DNA from: Brachionus koreanus
Lineage: Eukaryota; Rotifera; Eurotatoria; Ploima; Brachionidae
Assembly (NCBI GenBank): GCA_016987375.1
Contig: PJRA01000412.1
Coordinates: forward strand, 1,341,830 to 1,374,986
Length of the DNA: 33,157 nt
Reading direction: 5' to 3'
The position numbers and the translations under genes were made by a program. Below are positions 17,401 through 29,400 of this stretch, one piece after another. The notes beneath the pieces were generated by a model. The model saw only the letters and a program-made list of their open reading frames with translations, was not told the origin of the DNA and did no database searches. The first letter of the stretch is position 1; each line of letters opens with the position of its first letter.

Positions 17401-20400
17401 AATGAAACCACTTTGGAGGTGAAATTCATGTCCGAATTTTGACCAAACCATAGTTCAACTTTTAAGTCTTACAATTTCATTTATTGCCACGACAAATCAA
17501 ATATATTTTTGAACAAACTTTTCTCAAAATGCATTTGACAAAATTGGTCAAATGCAAGGGAAAAAATGCGAGAAAAATATCTTGAAGTAATGAAATCAGC
17601 TAGAGGTAACAAAACAAAAAATTCGATCTATTTTGATATATTAAAATCTCCTAAAATAAAATTTTACTTTATTTTTTTTTAGAAAATGAAATGAATAATC
17701 AATTTGAATCTTATTGATGTTTTATATTTTGTCCTTTTTTTTGCATAAGAAAAAATATTTAAAAAAAAAGGTGCAACAAGGTGTGTTGCATTATTTTAAC
17801 TAATTGGATTTTAACTTTTTTAAAATATTTTATTTCAAAAGATTTTTAATTTATCAGAATAGGAAGAATTTTTGTTTTGTTTGTATTTGAATTTCACAAT
17901 AGCCAAAATTTTGATTTACTGCTATAGCTTGTAAAAGCTTATGTCTATTTTGTATCGCAGTATTTTTTACTACTATTTGGTTATTTTTATATTACCCCAT
18001 GTAATCTTTTGATTTATTTTTTAAACACTGACAAAAATTTAATTCTAATCAAAATCTACATCACATAAAAAACAAAAAATCGACACTTTTCAATTTTTTT
18101 TATATTTTGTGTTTTCTCTGTAAAAAATAAGCTGCTAAAAGGCTGGTTTTATAAATCTTTTTCATAATTTTATTTAATTACTAGATTATTCGGTCAAATG
18201 GATTAACAAATGGTTGAATTTTTAGAATAAAGGGATCAAACCCTACTCTATTTAGCTTTTTTAATTAAAGATGCTAAAATTTTTTTAAATGGATCCTTAA
18301 CTTTAGATAAGTCAGCAGCCTAATTAGTTTGGTTGAAATCAAACATTTTCGTGGAAAAAATACACCTGAAATCAAATTTAAAATTTGACCAAACCTCACT
18401 AATTGCCCCAGGATTTTTTTTGAGCAAAACAAGTATAAGGAAAATAAAACATTTTTCAAAAGATTTCACTTGGCTTACACATTAAATAACTGTCCCATGT
18501 TACAATATTCAATTAAAAATAAAAATTCTAGTGAGCTAAGTTTTTGATTTTTTTAACTGGAATTTATTAAAAAAATTTTCGATTATGCTAGTTAGTTAGA
18601 CCCATTGTTACTAATTTTGATAAGAACTTGATATTAATTGAATATATGAAAAAGATGTACAAAATAGTTACCCTTTGTAGAAGATTCGGCACGCTAAATG
18701 TTTTCTTCATTGAATGAGAATCTTCACCATTGTCCGAATTGCTATTTTTGTTTGTTAAAAGAATAGCTTTTTTCAATTCAAGTTGTTGTTGGATACGATC
18801 TCGTTTGAGAATCGATTCGACAGCTTCAATTGTTTTGGCATAATGTTCAAAATGAAACGAATTGTCATGATTAACTTTGCTTGATTTTTCACTATAGCTT
18901 GATAGCTTTTCAGTCACAGATATCGCTGCTTTAACAGCCAAACTCTCTCTATTCTCAATTTCAGACAATAATTTAGGAACATCCGTAATAATTCTATAAA
19001 CTATTCCCGTTGTTTTTAACTTATGATCTCCCGAAGAACTTAATTTCATTTTATTCAATGAAGTAGTAGAACCCAAAAACCCTTTTATTCGATTAAAACT
19101 AATCAGTTTAAGATTTGAACTCATCGGCGAATATATGGACACACATATTCTCTTGCGCAATACTAAATTTATATATTTCTGTGATTGATTCGCAATTAAA
19201 AAATTTTCCGCTTTTATTATTTTAAATTTTAGATTTATTTTCACTGTTAAATAGACAAATTTATCCAAAGGAGTCTCTTTATTTAAATAGATAGATTGAT
19301 GCTCTGTCGAGTCCCATCTGGCCACAGCTCTCAGACTGCTATCATTTGAATAGTTTACAGCATCGTTCACTTGTTCAGAATCAACCATTTCAACTTGATC
19401 TGAATCATTCCAGCCCACTATTTTCAATGGAATAAATGAAGTGCTTTTGTGCTCTTCTTTCAAAAAACAATCATCACCATAAACTTTAGGAGCTCTTTTT
19501 TTTATTCTCGATCCATAACTTGACTCGTCGTCCGAGTAGTCACCATCACTTTCATAATCAATAGTCTCATTTGCTTCATCGCTTAGATCAGCAAACATGA
19601 CAGGTACATGTTTTTCAAAACCAGTTTCAGGATTCCAATCAATGGTTGAGCCTGGCAAATGGCTGTTTTCCATCGGTGCATCAACAGCAGTTTGTTCCTC
19701 CGCAAGAGCAAACAATTGATTGTATAAACCCTCTCGTCTCTCCTTATTTTCTTCGCTATTGTTCTCATCAGACAATTGTAGTATTTGATTTTGCAGATAT
19801 TGTTTTCTTTTTTCTAATAAAATTTGACATTTTTCTTTCAATTTGGCCAAATCTATTTCTTGATATGAGTCCAAAGCAGTAGCACTTATATCTTTTCCAC
19901 TTATCGATCCAATACTAATTTTATCAATTTTATGCGCTTCTAAGTTAAATAATAAACCATTGTAGCACATAATTGAGTTTTTATTAACTGGCACCACAGT
20001 TACACTTACTTGCCGCGATTGACCCTGCTTAAGCTCATAAACTCCGCCTGTTTTAATCATTTCATTTTGCTTTACATTCACTGGTTTCCATTGACCCTCC
20101 GGATTCAATTCCAATATTCCCACTTTAAGCTCAAACGATTTGCTCACTTCGCTCCATGAATCAATTAAAGATTGATACTTAACAAATTGATTATGTTCAT
20201 AATTATTTTTACTTAAATTTTCGTTCAGTTTGTGTCTATGTGCCAATAATTTTATTGATAGAGCCTTATCTTGGCAATAATCCATGAAATCTTCATTTAC
20301 CTCGATAGTGAATTCTTTAGTATAATTAAAATCGACTGTAGATGATTGTTTATTTGAGTCTAAAGAGGGAACAATGGCTTCTTTTTGGTCCCAAAATTGG

Positions 20401-23400
20401 TAATTACAGAATACAAAGTTAGTTAAGTGAATTGGTAAATCATAAGCACTTAGAATACTTAAGCGAATTTTTATAAGATTTCTATCACTCGTGACTGAAT
20501 CCAAGTCTTTTTCACTCAATTGAGAGTGCAAACTTGTCGAGTCTTCAGAGTTATTTGACGAGTCTGAGTCTGATTCAAAGCTTAATTGTTGAATGCAAAC
20601 CCTGAGACGACCAGCTAGTTGACCTTGTTGGTTTATTATTGGTAAATCATACTCAAATGGTATGTGCAAATCATAGTAAATCACATCAAGAAATAAATTA
20701 GCTACACCGATTAAATTGTGGTAATATGTATCTGATTTTGTAAATATATTAGGTGTTCGTGAGTCTGATTGTGAATCGACTGGAGTATTAGTCTGAGCTG
20801 CTTGCTCTGCATAAGTTTCTCGCAGTTCATATATATATTCTAAAAATTTTTCTAGATCAATTACTATTTTGTTTGGCTTTTCCTCATCAGTTAAAGCTAA
20901 AGATTTGTTTTTGACAACTATGGCAGGCTCGCAAAGCAATGTACCTGGCTAAAAATAAGATTTTTATTAAACAAATATTTTTTTTTTCTAAAATAAAATG
21001 CATGGGAATCTTTTAAACTTAATGATTAATTTTATTTAGAAAAACAAGGAGTGGGAGCTTTGTTCCCTTCTATTTTATATTAAAACTGGCTATTTTAAGC
21101 AAAATTAATTGAGATAGAACTTGATCTATCTAATAACTGTTAATTTCAAGAGCCTATTTAATTTTTTATATGAAAATTTTACAAGAATAATCTGATCAAT
21201 TTTCAGCATATATTTATATAGATATTAATTTTCAAAACTTCATTTAAGTAAAAATAAAGATAAAAAACATTCAAAAATGAGTGAAATTTTTCATCATAAG
21301 GAAGAAGTTGATATAAAGCATTTTAAGGAATAATAAATTTTTATATTAAATTTCCTTAACATTCCAAGGCCGGACGGATTTTTCGACCCTTTTTATTTGA
21401 CTCGTTTTTTAAATGAAAATAAAATTATTTTTTATTTTGTAATAAAAATTAAATTTTATAACATTTTTGATTAAAGATATGTTTTAAAAAAATTATAAAA
21501 ATTGATTAAATTTATTGAATAAAAAACAAAGAAAAGAAGTAACAAAAGACTCCTCGGCCTTTGAGTGTTAAAGAATTAACTAATTAGTAGTAAATAGTAG
21601 TGTTTGGTAACGATAGATATGGCCACTGAACCGTCAAAGCCGTTTTGACTGCCGTGTACAAAAATAAAATTTAAAAAATTTTCAAATACAAAAATTCGAC
21701 AAAAAGTTAAGAAAAAAATTTTTTTCTCCATAACCATCGAAACAGCCATTACCAAGTTTTGGCGGTCCAGTGGCCGTCACTAACGGCACCAACGAATAAA
21801 TAGCGTTTCTTCTGAAACTCCTAATCAAAAAAGACAGTAGCTATGTTTATTTAATTGTTTTACAGAATAAAAATTAACTCGTCCTAACCTCATATAGAAT
21901 TCTTTTAACATGGTGAGGTTTTTTTCTCAAGTAAAACCATTTTAAGAAAAATATTTTATAAATATATTTGTGAAAAATCAAAACAAGATTATCAATTCAA
22001 TCAGTTACAATCCAACTTTTCTTTTTTGTGCTCTTATCTTTAAAATAATTTTAAATTTTTTCTTTAATTGCCTATGAGCCTCTTGTAGAGCCTCTTCTCT
22101 AATTTTTTAATAATAAAACTAGCAATAATTTATTTTATTAAATAACAAGTAAATGAATTAAATGATTTGTAAATATACTAAATAGAAAATATATTCTGAT
22201 TTTAATTAAGCGTATCTTATTAAATAGAATTTTTATTAAAAAGCATTTAAATTTGGTCGTGTTTTATTTTTGTTTGCAATTAAAGAAAGCTCAATAATAA
22301 ATTGGTAAAATTTTTGATTATTTACGTTTTTAAACAAATAATTTTTAAATAAAGTTTAAAAAAAGAAAGGAAAATAATAAACAATTTAATAAAACAAATT
22401 TTATAAATGTCAATTGAAAAAGCTTACAAAAAATAAGGAAAAATTTAAGAATTTAAAAAACGCTTTTTTATTTTTTTACTAATAAATGTTTTAGATCAAG
22501 ATTTAAATAATTTATCTATAAGTTTCTAATTATTTACTGCATTTCGTCAAATTTAAGTTCAGTAATCGAAAGATTTATTCTGTTCGAAAATTTTTCACCA
22601 TAAAATGTGACTCAAATAAAAGAAGCTTATTGTTATTTTACTCTTCTGTTAGAAACAAGAAAAAACATTTTTACATGATCCATAATTTTTTTTAAAATAA
22701 GATACATTTTTGCAGAAAAATGAGTCAAATAAAGGAAATTTTGTTGACTGGAATATTACCAAGTTTCTTCAACTTGAGGAAATACGTTACATTCTACTTT
22801 CATGATACAAATGCTGTAAAGAAAGACTTTGGTTAATTCTGATTTGAAAATAAGGTATCATCGAAAAATGGCAAATACTTCAATTTAATTTTAACTTGAA
22901 TTTTCTTTAAAGAATTATGGTTCATCCACCATTATACTAAGTATTTTCTAGTTAAGACAAATACAAATTAATCACCTTGAATATTAGCTAGTTAAAATTT
23001 TTGGTCTAAAACTCAAAAATTACTTTAAAGAACAATAAAAATGAATCAAAAGTAATATTATAATATTAGTTTATCTCAGCCCTGTTAAAAAAGGACTTTG
23101 GTGAATTCTGATCTGCTTTACTTTTTCCTAAATTCAATATGATAAAATGTAAAAATTTAATGTAAGATTTTATGAATGCATCATTAACAACATTCAAATG
23201 TAGCTCAAACGCAAACTAACTATCTAAACCTGATGAATATTGCAAAGATTTTGTACTTCATTATCAGATTATTACCGTTGAATGAACAATTGATGTTGCA
23301 TCAACTCTCATTTACAAAACCTATATAATATCCTTAAGTAATGTCTTTAAATTTGAATATAATTCAAGTATTTAATATAAAGATTCTTTCAAAACAATTT

Positions 23401-26400
23401 TTTTAAAATCAATTCTTAGAGTAATTTTTTTCCGATTGATAAAAAAAATTTATTTTACTTTTCTATTCGGTGTTAAATTATGAGCTGGTATCTCTAAGGT
23501 GACACTGAATCGAAGCATGCTATTCATTTCTTTGCATAGAGAATTTGCTTCTCGACACAGCGAATTAGCTCTTAAGAGTTGATTTCGTAAATTATCTAGT
23601 CCTTTTTTGAAATTATCGTTTATCTTTGATTTACTTTCAATTGGTCCAAAGCTTCTATTAATGGAAGACGAAGACGACGAACTTGATATATGATTTGAAT
23701 TTGAATTATTAAAATTTGTATTTGAATACTCTTGTTCAAGCTTTTGAATGGCAATCTCTAATTCTGTATTGTCATCGTAGTTGTTGGAAAAAATCGATGA
23801 AGTTGACCTATCATCATCAATATTCGAATCACTTTCAATCCAACTTGATGATTGGAGTTTTTTATTTCTAAACAAAACTTCCTCTTGAGCCCGATTAAAA
23901 TCTAGCTCGGATCGGTTCATTTGGTCGATGCTGTTATCAACTGGGCAATTGATTCTAAAAAAGTGATTGATTCCTAATATTATTCGATCACCATGATGCA
24001 ATATTGTTTCACCGTCAATAGTTTTTCCATTGACCCATGTCCTTGAAAAAAATTTTAAGATTAATTCGACTTTTAGATCACTTTTTTCATTACTTAGCAT
24101 CTTTTATTGGTGCAATACAAACATGGTTATTTTTAAAATAAAAGGCACAATGTTCCTTAGCAATATTTGGACCCATTAATTGTATATCCTGCTTTTTTTC
24201 AGCATCTACTCGACCAACTAATGTTAATTCCTATAAATTTTTTTAAATGATCATTGAGTTACAAAATAAAATAATTTACCTTTAAGTAATATACAAGTAA
24301 TTCGTTTAAAGATGGATCTGGATTCAGATTGACCAAATAATATTTGTCTTTTTCGACCTTTATTCCACTTGATTGAACACTTATACCCATCGATTCCAAA
24401 GCTGCACTCCATTCCTTTTTAATGCAAATAAAAAATACGTAAATTGTGAATAAGTTAATATTTTTTGAAACAAAGCATCTTATAATTATCTTAGTGCAAG
24501 CTTTTTTTATTGTATTATCTCAGAAGAAAAAATTTAAATCATAAAAAAAAATGTTATTTCAATATTATAAGCCAGTTAGATAATTGTATATTTTTAATTG
24601 TAGGTTAATTTTAATCATAAAATAAATTTAAAATTCAAATTTTCGATAAATGAGCTTAATTTTCAAAAATTATTTTTTTTAATCATAATTGAAAATCTTA
24701 GCTTATTTTAAAAATAATTAACTTGTAAACATATAACTAATTTATTCCTATCAATCAGTTTAAAATTAGATAGTGCCAAATTGTGTTTAAAACATAAAAA
24801 AATATTTTTAGTCAAAACGTTCTCCTTGCACTTTTAGAATAAATAACGGGTGAGTCATAAAATTTAGTAAAATTTTCAAACCTAGATTAAAATATAAACA
24901 GATATTCGGAAAGATTTGAAACTTATAACAATATTCTTATTGTATATTTTTTTATGTTAGGTCCAGGGTCCTTGCATATTCACACACGTGGTATCGTTTG
25001 GGTCGAGTGCCCTCGACCTCGAAATTTTTATATTTTCTATAAATTTTCTTGGGGGTTCACTGGACTGTCGAATGCTTAACTATACAGAAGAAAAAATTCA
25101 GAGAAATTAATTGAATGCATTAGGAACAAATGATTGCGATGGCTTGGACATGTACCTAGAATGAAAGAAAAAAGAATACCAAAAAGCCCTTCAATAGATA
25201 TCTCAAGGTCGGCGTAAGGGAGGAAGACCAGCAATAACATGGAGGTCAACAATCACGAAAGAGCTCATTGAAATGGGAATGACATGGGGAGAAGCAAGGG
25301 TGAAGGAAAAAAATCGACTTGAATGGAAATCAAAAGTAATGACCCTATGCTCATCAAGAAGTGAATAAGGAAAAAAAAAGGTTGCGGTTTTTTGATGATT
25401 ACTAGCGAGCACATAATCTGAAAATTATGATCTTTAGCGTTTTAGATAGCTAAAATTTTTAAAATTAGAATATTAATACTTTGTTATAAAAAAAAATCAA
25501 GCTCGAGAAAACTCGATCCAATAGGTATCACATGTGTTTTCAAGCCTAGAGCGCCAGTAGTATTCAAGGACCCAAGACCTAACACAAAAAATATACAAAA
25601 AGAATATTGATATAAGTGTTTGAAATTTCAACTCTTTCCGAAAAAGTGTTCATATGAAAATTTTGCAAAACAAAACATCATGACTCACCCATTGGCTTCT
25701 TCAGTTTTTTATAATACCAATAGTTAAAGTATTTACTAAAAAAAAAATTATAGAATTAAAGACAATGAAGCAGATAATGAAAAATTTTATAGCAAGACAA
25801 CTATTGAAATTAGAATTTAAGATTTAAGGTTAAAAAAAAATATAAAAAAAAGAATTTTCAAAAATTAAGTTATTTTAAATAAATTCAAAATTTTAATTAA
25901 AATAATATATTTTTTTATTTTTAAGTTGGTTTATCTTTCTCTAAGCTTAGAATCATATACTATTTAAATTGTCAAGGAAAACTTAAATTTCAATTTTCAA
26001 ACATTAATTTTCAAAAAATAAACAAGTGTACCAGTCTCGAGTGCACAACAATTGCTATGCAGAAGATCAACTAGATGTATTAACTTCGCTATCAAATTGG
26101 AGTCGTCGAAAAATTAAAAAAACAAGATGAGCCCCTCCTTTATTTTCCCGTTGGATAAATTTTTCTAAACAATTATTAATAAATATTAGTTGATATTAAA
26201 AATACCAACGTTTTCTTAATCTTACTAATAATTTATGAATAATGTGTTAATCGTTTGAAAAAATTCAGACCAAAGTGCTATGCTTATATTCAGTTTTAAA
26301 ATAATTTTTGAAAAATGAAATTATGTTATGTGAAAAAGAAAATTTAATTTAATTGATCAAATATTTACAGAAAATAATATCGTGAATTTTTTTTTGATTA

Positions 26401-29400
26401 ATAAATTTAATGTACAAAGCATCTTGCAACCACTACTCCGTACTTTTATAGTTCACAACTTCATAACCAGAAATTTTTTAAGTATGAAAATATTTTCTCT
26501 GAAAATAATGTATTTCCAAGTTATTTAAGCTTTAAATCATTTGAGAAATACAAGGTAAGTTGATTTCTTGAATCAATGAAATAAAATTAAATTCTAAGAA
26601 ACTAAGGTAATTTGACTTTCTATATTAAATAGACTAAACTTTTCTCTTTAAATTGTTATTCTTAGAAATTTAGCATTAAAGATCATAAGTATCTTGAGCC
26701 TGCATGCACTAAATTTTAATCTGACCAATTATTCAGATAATGGAATTGATTGTAAAATATTCTTTCAATAACTTAAAGAATTACTTGTTGAATTTTTTCA
26801 GTTTCAGCCAATTTTTCATCCCATGGCTTAGAAATATCTTTATAAAGCTTTTCACTTTGTTGTAAACGATCATTGATCGACTCGGCATTTTGTTCCTTAG
26901 CCTTTTCAAGTTCTTTTCTCAAATTTTCAACCTCTTCTCGTAAATTTCTGATTATTTTGGCATTTGGATCTTCATTAACAACCGGATTGTTGACGATTCT
27001 CTTTGCCCTGTCAGCATATCTCAATGTGGAAAGCGTTTCTTCATAGTTATCCATGGAAGGTGAAATAGCTGAAATCATAACTGTTTTAGAATTACCTCCA
27101 ATACTATCCTATTTAGCAAAAACTATTAAAAGAATTTACTAAAATTATTTTTTACTTTTAAAAGCCATGTAAGGACAGAATCTCTGTACGGGATGTGCTT
27201 TTGCTTTGTTTTCGACGAACTTTCAGCCAAAGCTGATATGACTTGACCCAAGGTGTGTAGAGACTTGTTTATATTGCATCCTTCTCTCAATCGATCACCC
27301 TCTACACCAGTTTTTGACACTTTTTCGCTGCCTGCTAAATCTACCAAGCTAATGCGACTAACTTTTTCGCCTGATATCTAAAATAAATTAAAATTAACTT
27401 AAGTGCTATGAGTGACAAATAATATGACGGAATTAAGAATTCTAACAAATTTAAGAAACAAAATTTTCTTTTTTAACAAAAATATTTGACGTTCGAAACA
27501 GAATATTTATTTCCTTTTTGATTAAAACAAATGTCGTATAAATTTAAAAGAAATATCTCGAGTCTATTTCTAAAAATCAATAAAAAAAATTTGGGTTTGA
27601 TTGAACTTTAAATAGAAACATTTTTAATAAGAATTGATTAATATTTTTTTTATTCTACAACATTCTATCATTTAACTTGATAAGTTAATTTTTTGCGATA
27701 TTGAAGAAGAATATCATTATTGATGCCATTTCCTCCTTTAATTTTCTATATTTTAAATTTAAAAATCAAAAAATTAAGATCAAAAAGCGCATTACAGTCG
27801 CTGAATATGCTCCTTTCAATTTTTTAAATTAGAGTATGTTTAAAAATGCTTATTACTAATCAATATTTAATTAAATACCATAAAAACAGCCTTACGATAA
27901 ATTTAATTCTACTGTTCTCTTGAGGAAATCAGTATCTTATTTTTTCGAATTCAGATTATTTTCTCAGTATTGAATATATTCGACAAAAAAAACTTATAAA
28001 TGTTTGATTCTTGTGAATTTTTTATGGCAGAAATTATCTTCAAATATGATAGAATTCACTTTTTTTTTAGGTTTTTCAGCTAAAATTTAACAAGATTAGC
28101 AAAAGAAATAAATATTTTTCACTTGAATTAAATATAAAATAAGAATCGAGCTGTTTTTTTTTAAAATACATTGTAAAAGAATAATAAAATTTTCTTTTCT
28201 TCATGATAGATGCTGAACAAAAGGAAAAAATTCAAATAATTCAAATAAATATCAATAAACAGAGTAGCATTTACTTAAAGCTTAAAATTTATAAGCACAA
28301 TTTTTTTTTATTTCAAATTATTTTTTATTTTTAATAGATAATCAGCAATGAAAAATAACTCGGAGAAAATATTTTTTTTCGAATCAACTAGTCACAAATC
28401 AATAAATCAAGCGAAAAGAAACAACACATTTTCGTTTAAATCTTTTATTCTTTCTTACCATAACATTGATTCGAAGCTCAATCGTTTTATTTTATTTGTT
28501 TTAATATTTTTATCGATTCTTGTTGTCTTAAATGTTTTTTACAAATTTTACAAAATAATTGTATTTTTAAAATCTAAAAACAAGCAATTAAAAAAGATTG
28601 TTGAAAATTTAAGCGAAAAATCGGAAAGAAAAAAAACCATCTTAGTTGAAAAAGTTGACTATACAATGAGAAAAAAGCTGCGCATAGATCAAAATGATTA
28701 TGAAAAGCTTAAAGAAGTTATTGTACCCAGCTGTACCGAATTAGGCTTAGACTCTCAAGAACTATGCGATAAAAAAGTCTCAGAGAATAATAAAATTGGA
28801 ATTTTGAGAAAAAAATTCAATTTTTCATTTGGATATAAAAAATTAAAATCTTCCAATTTCAGTAATAGATCACCTTTGACTAAAAATTTAGAACTGCCCT
28901 CTATTTTAATAACCGATACAAATAGCATGAACACCACTGTAGTGGATTTAGAAGGTATTAATGAGTAAATTACTTGATTCTGTTCATCAGCTATGGTTTG
29001 TGAAACTTTAATGCAAAAAACTGCATGACTACGGCTCGATTCAGCATTCATGTTTGTAGCCGCCACTGTTCTACTCTTGTTTCCTTCATTCAGTATTGTT
29101 TCTATATCCTAAAATGTGAATAAATATTAAAGCTTATTTTTTATCCTTATTTATTTTACAAAATAAGAGGAAACGGCCAAATGAGAGAGGCCGTCAACAT
29201 AAGGTCCGAGCAGTTGATGCTCGCGAACTTTTAAGTTGAGTTTGGAACCACTGGGATCAAGTAAATCACGAACTTTTTCATTGTAAATTTCAATATACGA
29301 AACTTCAACTTTGAATAAATGATTCGAAGTCGTTTTTTCACTAATTTCATTGAAAATGTCTTCGCATAAACGAGGTATTAGTCCTTTGTTATTCTCAGTT

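Larger units (their letters stand above)
20949..23458. other. Kinesin intron 11 with two MITEs
   Basis: A 2.5-kb intron between the FHA block and exon 12. Apart from the two small elements listed separately near 21360-21800, it holds AT-rich DNA with no recognised feature. Confidence 0.6.

Noticed and set aside
18274..18459. Minus-strand 61-aa open frame in a kinesin intron
   Set aside because: It is short, hydrophobic and without conservation cues; it does not fit the phase of the flanking kinesin exons.
19583..19882. Open frames on both strands inside kinesin exon 12
   Set aside because: They are out-of-frame shadows of the long conserved exon.
25203..25412. Minus-strand 69-aa open frame
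   Set aside because: It is antisense to the decayed LINE tail, which reads correctly on the plus strand.
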